A stretch of 64,000 nucleotides of DNA from Eulemur rufifrons (Eukaryota; Chordata; Mammalia; Primates; Lemuridae), in NCBI RefSeq assembly GCF_041146395.1, contig NC_091010.1, forward strand, positions 52,100,001-52,164,000, given 5' to 3'. A model generated the notes under the pieces. It saw only the letters and a program-made list of their open reading frames with translations. It did not search any database and was not told the origin of the DNA. Position 1 is the first letter of the stretch. Every line of letters starts with the position of its first letter. The position numbers were made by a program, and so were the translations under genes. This document shows, piece by piece, positions 1-11,435 of this stretch.

Positions 1-223
1 CTACTGCCTCAGCCTCCCGAGTAGCTGGGACTACAGACATGCGCCACTATGCCCGGCTAATTTTTTCTATATAGATTTTTTTAGTTGTCCATATAATGTC
101 TTTCTATTTTTAGTAGAGACGGGGTCTCGCTCAGGCTGGTCTCGAACTCCTGACCTTGAGCAATCCACCCGCCTCGGCCTCCCAGAGTGCTAGGATTACA
201 GACGTGAGCCACCGCGCCCGGCC
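1..223 (-). mobile_element. Alu SINE, cut by the left window edge
   Basis: The sequence reads as the reverse complement of an Alu: the tgggactacag box near the left end, a T-rich linker, then ggtctcgaactcctgacc and the 5' terminus ending in gcgcccggcc. The linker holds a variant of the strepsirrhine insert (tagttgtccatataatgtc). The right monomer and poly-A tail lie outside the window, so no target-site duplication can be read. Confidence 0.95.
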
Positions 224-815
224 TAGAAAGCACTTTTTAAAATGATTTTTTGCCACTGTGAAATTTTTCAGAGAAAGGGATTTTTATTCCACATACAGAT
301 ACACACACACACACACCCCCGCACGCATATACATAAACATATCTAAGCATTAGTGAAAAAGAAAGAGAGAACATTAAAATAAAGCAAAAATGATTGTTTG
401 TTTTAAAAGAAATGACTTAAGGCTCATCGATAAAACAAAAACTCCATTGCTACCATTTGCATAAACTTTTTCAGTGGGTTATGAATTGGATGGTAGACCA
501 ATACTATGGATGAATTTGAGACAAAAACATTTTCAATGAAATGGTTTAGAACTAGTCAAGTCAAACATTTTCTAGAGACTAACCTTCCCTTTGTCCTCAG
601 AAATCATCCTAAATGTGAGCAATGCATTTATTTCTAGACATCTAAAACCATTTAGGGCATAAACTTCCTCAACACTGGATAGATTTAAGAATAAAACTCA
701 GAACGTATTTGTACTACACTCCTTGCAACCTATGACAATGGCTTTTCAGTTATACCTGCTAGTTCTTTCATATATGTTTCTTCAACTTAAAAAATTAAAA
801 AAAAACTTTTTGGTT
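224..815. other. Unassigned AT-rich sequence with an (AC)8 microsatellite
   Basis: Apart from a short (AC)n run at 301-316 continuing into a degenerate CA/TA-rich stretch to about 345, I see no gene, RNA or recognisable repeat family here. Stop codons are frequent in all frames. Confidence 0.5.
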
Positions 816-1140
816 TTAAAACATTTAAAATATATACAAAAATAGAATAGTGTAATAAACTCTCAATACCCATCACTTACTTTCAACAATTATGAACACA
901 TGACCAATCTATGTCATGAAAACTTCTATTTTCTCTTCCTCCTTCTCCACTGTATTATTTTAAGGCAAATCCTATATATCATATCATTTTTTTCTGTGAA
1001 TGTTTCAGTATGAAACTCTAAAAAAAATAAGGACTTTGTTTTTCACCAACAAAACCATAATATTACCAAACACAAAACAATTGAAAATAATCGTGTATTA
1101 TCATCAAATATTTAATCACTATTGAAATGTGTTTTTTTTT
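816..1140. repeat. Ancient L1-associated interspersed repeat fragment
   Basis: The run from ttaaaacatttaaaatatat through cccatcacttac, tcaacaattatgaac, gaccaatct, then aaataaggactttg and catcaaatatttaatc follows, in order, a mammalian repeat I associate with old L1 3' regions. It is heavily diverged. The subfamily and orientation are not certain. A T-run sits at about 1131-1148. Confidence 0.45.
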
Positions 1141-1149
1141 TTTTTTTTG

Positions 1150-2835
1150 GACAGCAGCTGGTTGCGTTAAGTCACAATCCAAAGAGGTACCACAAATTTA
1201 ATTTAAATACACGTTACTATCATTTTTAGAACTTTTAAAAAGTAACCTGTATTTTTGAACGGCTAGATGTATCAAAAATTTGAAAAATTATCATATATAG
1301 AATAAAAATTATCATATATGCTATACCCTATTTCCCTCATTATTAACATCTTACATTACTATGGTACATTTGTTATAATTAATGAACCAATATGGATATA
1401 TTATTATTAGCTAGAGTCCATATTTATTAAGATTTCCTTAGATTTTCCCTAATGTCTTTTTCTGTCTTAGGATCTTATCCAAAATACCCTGTTATATTTA
1501 GTCATCAGGTTTCCTTAGGTTACTTTTGGCTGTGACAGTTCTGCATTCTTCGTTATTGATGACCTTGAGAGTTTTGAGGAGTACTATGTAGGTATTTTGT
1601 AGAATGTCCCTCTGAGAATTGTCTGATATTTTCTCATAATTAGACTGCAGTACGGATATTTGGGAGAAGATCACAGAGATAAGTGATGAAAGGCACCATG
1701 TTCATCACATCACATCAAAAGTGCATACTATCTACATGGCTTATTGACTTTGATCACCTTGCCGAGGTTGTGTTTGTCAGCTTTCCCCACTATGAAGATA
1801 CTATTCTTCCCCCTTTTTCTATACTGTACTCTTTAGAATGAAATCACTCTGTGTACTCCAAACTTAAGGAGTAGATAATTATGCTTCACCTTCTTGAGGG
1901 AGACTATCTATAAGATTTAATTGGAATTATTTTGCATGGAAAATTTGTCACTTTGCCCCTTACTCATTCAATTATTCATTTATATCATATGGATTTAAGA
2001 ATATTCATTTTATACTTCGGGTTATGATCTAATATACTCTGTGTTTATAATCCAATACGACTTCATTTTGTTGCTCAAAGCGTTTCAGCTGTAGCCCTTG
2101 GGGGCTCTTTCAGTAGGCTTCCGTGTGTCTGTTTGCCATATCCTCATCATAGCATTTTGGTTTTTGGTTTTTTTTTTGTTTTTTTTTTTCAGTATTTCCT
2201 TACTTTCTTGCACTACAAGATACTCTATCCTCGTCTTGTATATTTCCTGCTACAGTCCTAGAATCAGCTATTTCTCCAAGTATTCCTTTATTGGAGAATG
2301 TGATTAAAAACCCAGCTACTAGGATATCATTTCTTTTAGTCCTTCGTAGCTGACAGAGCAAAGAAACATATATGTGTGTACTAAACATTGTATATTCATA
2401 TATTTTTAAACATATTTATATGTAACCATCTGTGTCTGCATTAAGCCAAACAAAAGTCGATACCGATATCTCTAACTCTAATTCATTACCACATGAACCA
2501 TTCTGGGTACCTCCCCGTTCTCATCTGAAAGCTCTCACTACAGCAGTGAGAAACCTGGCTCATACCATGTGCCATCCATTCAGTTGTTCAATTCCAGTGT
2601 ATATACACAGCACCATCTGGTTTGTTAACCCATATCCCTATGGGAAACAACTTTATCAACTGGCATAGTATTTAGGCACAGTTTCTTTTGCTTTGTTTTT
2701 ATAGACTCCACTCAGTTCTAAAGTTACTTAGGTCAGCATCTTCTCCCCCAGTCCCTTCAGGGAGTCATTTCATATATTTATAATACAGTTATATATTTTT
2801 GTCAAGTTCTGTATTTCATTATGGGCTTTCCCCAA
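1150..2835. repeat. Ancient L1-associated repeat, long diverged copy
   Basis: Many landmarks occur in the expected order: tgatgaccttgagagttttg, gtattttgtagaatgtccct, atcacatcacatcaaaagtg, tttgatcaccttgccgaggt, cactacaagatactc, cctagaatcagctatttctc and ttaccacatgaacca. I recall this series from old mammalian L1M-type 3' regions, but I cannot name the subfamily or fix the strand. No coding capacity remains; short frames inside it are chance. Confidence 0.5.
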
Positions 2836-2839
2836 CTTC

Positions 2840-3462
2840 TTAAGTTATTTTTAAAAATTTGCATACATTAAGTTCATTTTTTTGATGCTACAAAGTTCAA
2901 TGGATTTTGACAAATGCATACTTTCATATATCCATAATATAGTATGCAAAATAGTTAATCGCCTTAGAAATATCCTCTGTGTGTCACCTATTCAACCCTC
3001 CTTCTTTCTCCAAATTCTGCACAACCCCTGACCTTTTTAATGTCTCCATAGTTTTGCCTTTTCCATATGTTAGGTAATTGGAATCATGCAGTATACGTTT
3101 TCAAATTGCCTTCTTTCACTTAGAAATATGCACCTATGATTTGTCCATGGCATTTCATGGCCTAAAAGCTCATTTATTTTTATTACTGAACAATACACAA
3201 TTGTATGAATATACCACAGTTTTTCAATGCATTCCCTTATTTAAGGATATCTTATTTGCTTTAAGTTTTAGACTATTATGAATAAAACTGCTGTAAATAT
3301 TACATGCAGGTTTATGTGTGCATATACATTTTCAGATCAGTTGGGTGAACACCCACGAGTACAATCAGTGCATCATATGCTAAGACTTTATTTAGCTTTG
3401 TAAGAAAGTGACAAACTGTCTGTCAAAGTGGATGTAACATTTTGAATTCCACCATTTGTGTT
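2840..3462 (-). mobile_element. L1M element, ORF2 end and 3'UTR (first part)
   Basis: Read on the minus strand, this is the end of L1 ORF2 followed by 3'UTR. Plus-strand hallmarks are ggaatcatgcagtatac, tcactttcacttagaaatatg-like text, ttatgaataaaactgctg, and gtaagaaagtgacaaactgtc. A short T-run at about 2878-2883 marks the 3' end. The element is interrupted by a second L1 at 3463-3870 and resumes at 3871. It is full of stops and inactive. Confidence 0.8.
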
Positions 3463-3870
3463 TAATGAACTGAGCCAAACAGAGAAAGATAAACGCTGTA
3501 TGATCTCACTTACATGTGGAATGAATAAGTTGAACTCGTGGAAATAGAAAGTAGAATGATGGTTACTAGAGCCTCGGGATTGGAATGGTGAGATCCTCTT
3601 CGAAGGATAAAACATTTCTTCAGATAGGAAGAAAAAGTTTGAGATCTACGGTACAACATGACAGAGCTAATAACAATGTACTATATTCTTGAAAATTGCT
3701 GAGTAGGTTTTGTGTTCTCACCACAAAAAATAAATATGTGAGCTAATGCATATGTTAATTAGCTTGATTTAGCCATTCCACATTGTACATACATTCCAAA
3801 ACATCATATTGTATGCAATAAGTATATATATAATTTTTATTTGTCGAAGGAAGGAAGGAAGGAAGGAAGG
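3463..3870 (+). mobile_element. L1MA/L1MB-type 3' end inserted in the older L1
   Basis: Plus-strand landmarks: gctgtatgatctcacttacatg, aagttgaactcgtgg, agtagaatgatggttac, tgaaaattgctgag and gttaattagcttgatttagc, ending in caaaacatcatattg. All belong to the 3' end of middle-aged primate/mammal L1s. The tail has become a (GGAA)n run at 3847-3870. Sequence on either side belongs to one minus-strand L1, so this is a nested insertion in the opposite orientation. The 5' end is truncated. Confidence 0.8.
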
Positions 3871-3925
3871 TAGTTAATTCCTATTGCTTTACATTCTTAC
3901 CAGCAATTAGTATTTTGCCTCTTAA
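3871..3925 (-). mobile_element. L1M element, resumed segment
   Basis: The text cctattgctttacattcttaccagcaattag continues the minus-strand ORF2 region that stopped at about 3462, which supports one L1 split by the younger insertion. The right end is unclear. Confidence 0.6.
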
Positions 3926-4170
3926 TTGTCTTTTGGACAGTATGTTCCTCTTCTCACTTTTTGTTTTCTTGCAGTTCATATGTTAAAGAAACTGGATGTT
4001 TGTTCTCTAGAGTTTTCTATTCTCTGGATCCTTCTGATTTCCCTCCCCCTGTTTTTTTGGTCTCCTATATTGCTTGGAACTGAGAGTTAGATCTAGAAGT
4101 AGGATCAGATTAGGTTTGATTGTTTTTAAGGTTTGCTATTTTAGGCAAGAACACTTTAAATAATTGTGTC
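3926..4170. repeat. Ancient L1-associated repeat, same family as 816-1140
   Basis: The landmarks ttaaagaaactggatgtttg, ctctagagttttc, ctggatccttctgatttcc and gagttagatctagaagtagg match a stretch that lies downstream of the 816-1140 sequence in the family as I recall it. Diverged and non-coding. Confidence 0.4.
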
Positions 4171-5008
4171 ATTTTATGTTCTTACTTTATCTCTTCTTGA
4201 CCACATTTATGCCTGACAGAACTCTGTATACACTGTGATCACATCATAAATCAGTACCCGAAGCTTTTTAATCATTCTCCTCTTTTCTAAACTGTCTCTG
4301 ATTTATTCATTTGGCATCTTTTGAGCAATGTGTTATCTACAAGCCAAAGTCAAGCTGTAAAGGGACCATTAGTATTGACATCTATCTCAAATGGTTATTC
4401 TAAAGATTAAAGGAAATAAAGTATAGGAAGCCCTATCACATTTTTGACACGGGATGAATATTTGAAAATTACTCCTTCTCAACTCCCCCAATTTTATGTC
4501 CTATCCCAGGGAAACTTTAGTGGTACATATAAAAATTTTATTTTTTCAGGAGGTCAATTAATGCTGAATTGCATTTTCTTTGTAGAAAATTTGGAAAAGT
4601 CATCATAAAAAAGAATATAAAGATCACTTATGATCCTAACATACAAAAATAACAATTATTGTAATTTTAACATACCTCTTTCACCTTTTTCTGTGTAGTT
4701 TTTACATAGTTAAGCACGCTGTACATAAAATTTTACATTTTTGCTTTTTCATTTAATGTATCCTTATAATTTTATGTCTATTAAAGTACCTGGTGAATAT
4801 CATGTTTAATGCTAGACTATCTTTAATGCAATGCTTTAGGCACAATTCTTTCTCAATTGCAATTCTTTAGGTCTGTGATTCTATTTCATCTTCTCCTCTG
4901 CCCAAACCTCTAACTCCCAATAATATAACTCACATACTTCCCAACCTAAAAACCTCTTTCTTCTCTTTTGGATCAAATATTCTCAAAGCAACCTCGCTTA
5001 AGGATCAA
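4171..5008. other. Mostly unassigned; old repeat-like part at 4541-4860
   Basis: Positions 4541-4860 (gaaaatttggaaaag, agatcacttatgatcctaacat, tttttacatagtt, tttaatgtatcctt) resemble a common old mammalian interspersed repeat whose name I cannot give. A possible MIR-like scrap lies near 4370-4450. No gene is seen. Confidence 0.35.
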
Positions 5009-5897
5009 ATACAGTAAGTCCTCATTTAACATCATCAATAGGTTCCTGGAAACTGTGACTTTAAGTGAAACAATGTATACCCAAACCAATTTTACCATAG
5101 GCTAATGGTTACTAGCAAGAGATTAGTTCCTATGGCATATTTCTGTTCATAAAAACATCACTAAATTTCTAAATAAAGACCCAAAACACTTCTAATATCA
5201 AACACCAAAATAAATGTGAACTACACATAACATTTAAGAAAGATTTATAAAAACAAGTAAGAAAATTATTCACCCAATTTTTGGTAATTTGGTGAGTGAC
5301 ACTGGTCATAGGGGTGGTGAGTTAAAGCAAGGAATAAATGTTTGCAAAGCAAAAATTGTGAGGAGCACCCCCGACCAACATGTAGTTCAAAAACAAACAA
5401 TAGCGATTATAGCTAGTGGGTTCACTGAGTGCTTTCATATCATATCATTTATTTTTGTGCATCTGTATGAATATCATTTACTTTGTGAATTTTTATTTCA
5501 CAATAATTTGCATTCATTCATTCATTCATTCATTTCCCCACCCACTTTACTCTAATTCAGGATCCTGGGTGGCCAGAGCCTATCTCAGAAACTCAAGGCA
5601 CAAGGCGGAAATCAACCCTGAACAGGATACCACGCCATTGCAGGGCACATTTACACACACACCCACACTCGCTCAGACTGGGACCACGTAAACACACCCA
5701 TTCATCTAATGCACACACTTTTGGGGTGCAGGAGGAAAACCAGAGTACCCAGAGAAAACCCTTGCAGACATGGGGAGAACATGCAAACTCCACACAGACA
5801 GTGACCGACCCTATATCAGAACTGATTTTTTATTTCTTCTTCAACATTATAACAAAACATTATTGAAAAAAATCAACATTATTCAAGGGCATGCTGT
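5009..5897. mobile_element. Non-autonomous DNA transposon with TACAG inverted termini
   Basis: The left end begins tacagtaagtcctcattt and the right end reads gggcatgctgta, whose reverse complement starts tacagcatgccc. The two ends therefore form an imperfect inverted repeat that starts and ends with TA. Internal sequence (aggttcctggaaactgtgac, ctaaataaagacccaaaac) is typical of a mammalian medium-reiterated element. A distinct block at 5540-5812 contains gaggaaaaccagagtaccc and gaacatgcaaactccacaca, a motif string also known from other vertebrate repeats. No transposase frame is present. Tc1/mariner (Tigger-like) origin is inferred only from the TA ends. Confidence 0.55.
5511..5534. repeat. 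(ATTC)n simple repeat
   Basis: About six tandem ATTC units inside the DNA transposon. Confidence 0.9.
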
Positions 5898-7167
5898 ACA
5901 CCCTATTACAGAGAAATAATTTTGTAAAAATAAATTCTCTTAAAAAAATGAGGGAAAACAAAACAGCAGAGAGCCTCGTAGAACAAAATACAGCATCCAC
6001 AGCTATATCAAAGCTCACATCAAAATTCTTTCTCTTAATTTTAGCCACGAGATCACTTCACCTTCAAATTTTATCACCTTCCTACTTCTTGAAAAAAAAG
6101 GAGGGGAAAAATGGCCATCATATGCGAGTCTCATTGGCATGCATTAATGTGCCGTGTTTTTCATTCTTCTAAACTGATAAAGTTTCTAGCAACAAAATTG
6201 TCTCTTCGAGACCTCAAATGAGTTATTAAAATTCAGCTTTACTTTAAATTCAAATGGATCAGAATAGCCTACTCGTCTCCAAACTAAATACTTTGCTGTT
6301 TATTTTTTACTGTTTGAGACCTTAAGTAGTTTTCAAGCCACAAGACACTATTCATTTTCCAGAAAATTTGAATTGATGTAAATTTCACTAGAGACTATAA
6401 CATATAATAAAATAAAAACATATTACAATCACTTCCTTTCCATAGTCTATTAATTTGGTAATCCTATCAAAAAGCTATTAAATTCCATCTGTCACAATTT
6501 TTTTCTTTATAAACCAATTCTATTCATTGTTCATGATTTTATTACCTGTGAGAGGATTTTCAGGTTCTTCTTTTTAATAGTTGTCCCATTACTGAAGGAT
6601 TCAAGTTACATTCACTGAACCATAATTACCATGATAGCGGTTCTTTGTATCCCGGAAAATTGATAAAATGTTGGCATTCAATCCTGTCATTTCTCAGTTC
6701 TCAGTAAATTTTCATAAATAACCATCGGCAGTGGTTCAGTAAGTTTTGCAACAAAATCCATTAACACCTTAGATGGTAGATCATTCAGACCTTGCATGCT
6801 TATTTTGCCCAAGTGTACCCTTACCTGTTTTTAATCAACAGTTATTTTTGAAAGTATTATGTTACACTGAAATCCTAGAGTGAAAATAATGATTTTGTGT
6901 AAAGCAATTTCTTTGTGTGAAATATAATTCCTGTATTCACACCGTACAATAAAAATGGCAATATTCTGAGGAGATACACATATAGGTTGGTAACATACCT
7001 TATGAGATCTGTGTTCAGAGAGTATCTCCTCCTCACCATGAGTGCTTCAATTTATACCTCTTCCTCTTGGTTGTATGAGAGACATTCTGTTCATGTCCTA
7101 GGACATCTTCTATAGCTTCGGAATGTGAACACGAATCACATTTACCTGAATATATAATGGACATAGT
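5898..7167. other. No gene or recognised repeat
   Basis: AT-rich single-copy-like sequence. Open frames are short and lack codon bias. I recognise no repeat family, although highly diverged elements could be hidden. Confidence 0.4.
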
Positions 7168-7618
7168 AATGGGTTGAATAGTGTTCCCTCAAAAATAGAT
7201 ATGCCCATGTCCTAACCCCCAAAACCTGTGAATATGATTGTGTTTGAAAAAAATATCTTTGTGGGTATTAGTAAGTTAAGAATCTCGAGATGAGATCATC
7301 CTGATGTAGGTGTCTTTGTAAGAGAAAGTCAGAGGGAAACAAGACACAGAGACACAAAGGAGGGAAAAATCATGCAAAGGTAGAGGAAGAGATTAGAGTC
7401 ATGTTGGTACAAGCCAAGGAATGGCAAGGACTGCAGGTCACCAGAAGCTAGGAGAAAGCCATGGAACAGACACTCCCTCAAAGCCTTCAGAAGGAGCCAG
7501 TCCTGCTTGCACCTTGGTCTTGGATTCGTCATCCAAAACTCTGGGAGAAGAAATTTCTGTTGTTTTTAAGCTACCCTAGTTTGTGGTAATATGTTACAGC
7601 AGCCATAGGACACTAACA
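7168..7618 (+). mobile_element. MLT1-type LTR (ERVL-MaLR)
   Basis: The sequence follows the MLT1 LTR from ttgaatagtgttccctc and cctaacccccaaaacctgtg, through gagatgagatcatcctg, caagccaaggaatggcaagg and agaagctaggagaaagcc, to tttctgttgtttttaagc and the 3' end near cagccataggacactaac. It is close to full length at about 450 bp, with no internal retroviral sequence beside it, so it is a solo LTR. Confidence 0.9.
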
Positions 7619-9070
7619 CTGACTCTTTGAGGGAAAATGTAAAACCATGGTCAATAAAATTTAAATATATAAATCCTATAATTTTCATTCTTTTGAGTTC
7701 AAATAAAAGAGAAGTGTCAAATCATCTTTAACTAGAATCTACACAAAGCCAGTATTGTTTGTGATGATGGCTGTTAATTTCATTCAGAGTCATAGTCATA
7801 TCTACAACATAATAGATTTTCCTAGAGGGCACATTGGAAAGGTGGATCTTTTCTTAGGACTGGCCAACATTATTGGTGTTCAGAGTCAATTACTTTAACC
7901 ACAGAAAAGTAAGATGAGTGAGAGATTTATAAGGTAGCTATTTGTTTCTTTCACTAGCTACTGGCACAATTGTAATTTCTAGTCAGTAGACTTTAATAGA
8001 GGTTGACTGCAAATGAAGAAAATACTTGTAAAACTTTAAAAGTGATATGAGGAGGAAAAAAAGGAAGGCCTCAGTTGAATGTAATTGCCCTATGAAGAAA
8101 CTAAAATATTCATAGGTCATGAGTTGCACATGTTTTACTGCAAAGTCATAAAGCAACTCATCCAAAACTGTTCTTCTAGGTCTTTAAAACATGGTGAATA
8201 CAATTCCTTCTGAGATCTGCCCTTGATTTATCGCAGTTCATTTGGAGCACCCAGACAGATAAAGTCATCTAACTGGCTTCAAAGTCAAGGCACTTCCTCT
8301 GAGCAAACACCTCTTAATCTCCCTTATGAGTGAGGAATCTAATAAACCATATTCACACTAATATAGAATATCAAATAAACCAAAAGTGACGAGATTCAGT
8401 GATGCTGAGGGCACAAGGAAACAGGCACTCCTAGACAGAGCAGGGAGGAGATGAAAGGGAGGAGGCTAAATGGGAAAACATGAAACATATACTTTAAACA
8501 ATCTATGATGAAGAGCAAACTGTTATGGGCAAGACATAATACCACCATTCATAAATAGGTAAGTGAAGGAAATAGAAGGAGATCTCTACAGATACCCAAT
8601 AAAAATTACCAACACAAATTCATAAAGTTATTAATGATAGTGATGCCTATCATCATGACATATCAATATACTAAAAATATGGCATAGAAAAGGATAGTAC
8701 AATACTGTAATTGGAATTAGGTTCTTGTAAGTAACAGAAAATTTAAAATAGTAGTGCTTTAAGCAAAATATTAATAAAAGCCTCTATCTAGCTATCTTTC
8801 TAGTTGGGCAATCTAGGGCTGCAGTATGAATTTGTTTCACAAAGTCTTCAGAGACCCACACTCCTCTGGTTTTCCCCTTCACTATCATAAAGGAGTGACA
8901 TTCATACTTACCATATAAAATAGAGTTCCAGCAATCATATTCATATTCCAAGCTATAGAATTAAAAGACCGAGGGAAATAGGCCAACAATGCCTGACATC
9001 CATCTCTTAAGAAATTCCTAGAAATTGACAGATGACATGTTTACATGCCATTGCCCAGAATTGCATCATA
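7619..9070. other. No gene; weak repeat-like stretch near 8700-8880
   Basis: No coding frame or RNA gene is supported. The stretch near 8700-8880 (gtaacagaaaatttaaaa, gggcaatctagggctgc) vaguely resembles an old interspersed repeat but cannot be named. Confidence 0.35.
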
Positions 9071-9075
9071 GAGCT

Positions 9076-9306
9076 GTGTGTAGGCTGTCACCACTTCTAT
9101 TCAACATAGTACTGGAAGCCCGTGCCAGAGCAATCAGGAAAGAGAAAGAAATAAAGCATAACCAAATCAGGAAAGAGGAGGCCAAATTATCCCTGTTGGT
9201 TGATGATATGATCTTGTATTTAGAAAACCCTACAAACTCCACCAAAAGACTCCTAGAATCAATAAATAAATTCAGCAAAGTCTCAGGTTGTAAAATCAAT
9301 GTATAA
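9076..9306 (+). pseudogene. L1 ORF2 reverse transcriptase fragment (decayed)
   Basis: The translated frame begins [20 protein letters not shown] and includes [13 protein letters not shown] followed by [18 protein letters not shown]. This is the reverse transcriptase palm of L1 ORF2. The catalytic box normally reads F-A-D-D; here it reads L-V-D-D, keeping both aspartates but with neighbouring substitutions. A stop follows directly after INV. In an intact L1 this protein has about 1275 residues with endonuclease, reverse transcriptase and cysteine-rich regions. Only fragments survive here, so no activity is expected. Confidence 0.85.
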
Positions 9307-10229
9307 AAATCAGTCGCATTTTTATATACTAACAATAGTCAAGCTGACAGTCAAATCAAGGACTCCATACCATGCAAAGAAAATAATATACCTACAGATA
9401 TACTTGACCAGGGAGATGAAAGATCTCTACAAGGAGTACAACAAAACATTGATGAAAGAAATCACAGAAGGCACCAACAAATGGAAAAACTTCCCATGCT
9501 TGGGGATTGGTAGAATCAACATTGTTTAAATGCCCATACTGGCTAAAGTGTTTTATAGAGTCAATGCAATCTCCATCAAAATACTAATGTCATATTTCAC
9601 AGTCTATAAAAAATAATTCTACACTCCATGTGGAATCAAAAAGACTCCAAATAGCCAAAGAAATCTTAAGCAAAAAGAACAAATCTGGAGGCATCACCTT
9701 ACCTGACTTCAAATTATACTAGAAGGCTATAGTAACCAAAACATTATGGTACTGGTACAAAAGTAGAGATATAGACCAATGAAACAGAATAGAGAACCCA
9801 GACATAAAATCATCTACCTACAACGAACTGCTCTTAGACAAAGTGGACAATAAAAATACACTGGGGAAAGTAAGCCCTATATTCAATGAATGGTGCTGGA
9901 AAACTGGATAGCCACATGCAGAAGAATGAAACAGAACCCCTACCTCTCACCACATACAAAAATTAATTCAAGATGGACAAAAGACTTAAATATAAGGCAT
10001 GAAACCATAAAGATTCTAGAAGAAGACGTAGAGAAATTCTTTTAGACATCAGCCTAGGCAAAGAATTTATGACCAAGACCCCAAAGGCAAGAACAGCAAG
10101 AACAAAAATAAATCAATGGGACTTAAGTATATTAAAAAGCTTCTTCACAGCAAAGGAAATAATTGACAGCCTACAGAATGGGAGAAAATATTCACAAACT
10201 ATATACCCAATAAAGCACTAATAACCAGA

Positions 10230-10505
10230 ATGTACAAAGAACTCAAACAAATTAGCAAGGTAAAAAACAAATACCCCATGAAAATGTGGGCAGAAGACAT
10301 GAATAGAAGTTTTTCAAAAGAAGATAGACAAATGGCCAACAAATATATGAAGAAATGCTCAATATCACTCATCATCAGGAAAATGCAAATTAAAACCATA
10401 ATGAGATACCACCTTACCCCTGTCAGAATGGCCATTTTTAAAAAGTCAAAAAACAATAAATGCTGGCATGGATGCAGAGAAACAACACTTATACACTATT
10501 GGTAG
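10230..10505 (+). pseudogene. L1 ORF2 C-terminal fragment (decayed)
   Basis: The frame holds [13 protein letters not shown], then [20 protein letters not shown] and [15 protein letters not shown], followed by a cysteine-rich end with C-W-H-G-C and H-Y-W. These match the C-terminal cysteine-containing part of L1 ORF2 in order and spacing. The frame ends in a stop shortly after, where an intact protein would continue. It is the same element as the reverse transcriptase fragment upstream, separated by frameshifts and stops between about 9530 and 10230. Confidence 0.8.
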
Positions 10506-11106
10506 AACTGCAGGTTAGTGAAGCCTCCGTGGAAACAGTATAGAGATTCCTCAAAGAATAAATGTAGACCTTACCATTAGATTCAGCAATCCCACTGCTG
10601 GGTATCTACCCAAAGGAAAAAAGAGTCATTTTGTCAAAAATATACCTGCAATGTTTACTGCAGCACAATTCACGACTGCAAAGATGTGGAATCAACCTGT
10701 CTATCAATTCATGAGTGGATAAAGAAAATGTGGCATATATGTACACCAAGGAATACTACTCAGATATAAGAAAGGAATGATATAACATCTTTTGCAGCAA
10801 TTTGGATTCTCAGGAATGGAAAAACAAACACCACATGTTGGGAACTAAAGGACAGGCACACATGGGCGCAAAGAGATAGACATTGGAAAATGAGAAATGG
10901 GGAGGATGGAAGGGAGTGAGGGGTAAAACCTTAGCTATCAGGTATTAACACAATGAACACCATTCTGATGATGGGCACACTAAAAACCCCAACAAGGTAT
11001 CCATGTAACAGAAACATTTGTATTTCCTTAATATTTTGAAATTTAAAAAATTAATTTAATTTTAAAAATTAAACAAAAATATAATAAATCATGTGTAAGA
11101 AAAAGA

Positions 11107-11435
11107 GAGTGAACTGTTGACACATGCAACAATTTGAATAAATCTCAAAGGCATTATGTTCAGTGAAAGAACACAGTGTCGAAAGGGTACAGTCTGCATG
11201 ACTCCCCTTAGATGACATTCTTGAAAAGACAAAACTATAGTAATGATTAGATCAGTGGTTGCCAGTAATTAGGGGTGGGGAGAAGACATGACCACAAAGG
11301 GCAAGCTTGAAGGAATTAATTGGGGGGAAGAAATTGTTCTTTTTCTTGACTGTGGTGATGTTTACACAAAATTATATGCCTGCTAAGATTCATAAAACTG
11401 TACACCAATGCAACTAAATTTTATTCCCTATTAAT
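11107..11435 (+). mobile_element. Older L1M 3' end
   Basis: Landmarks in sense order: aataaatctcaaaggcattatg, gatgacattcttgaaaag, caaaactatagtaatg, gatcagtggttgccag, tcttgactgtggtgatg and cataaaactgtacacc. They belong to the ORF2 end/3'UTR of old L1M elements and lie directly 3' of the younger L1. Confidence 0.75.

Larger units (their letters stand above)
9071..11095 (+). mobile_element. L1 LINE, 3' part (ORF2 fragment, 3'UTR, A-rich tail)
   Basis: A 5'-truncated L1 in sense orientation. It starts within the ORF2 reverse transcriptase coding region at about caccacttctattcaacatag, and runs through the ORF2 C-terminal region with aatgagataccaccttacccc. The 3'UTR contains gaaatggggaggatggaag and acaatgaacaccattctgat, and the tail is A/T-rich at about 11037-11095. 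Many indels and stops make it inactive. An older L1 3' end follows immediately. Confidence 0.92.

Noticed and set aside
2098..2307. 69-codon plus-strand frame with hydrophobic residues
   Set aside because: It lies inside an ancient L1-associated repeat, is made mainly of T-rich codons and begins from a non-ATG codon.
5536..5700. Peptide text from the TACAG element suggesting a gene
   Set aside because: The frame sits in the repeat's conserved block; similarity to other genomes is at the DNA repeat level.
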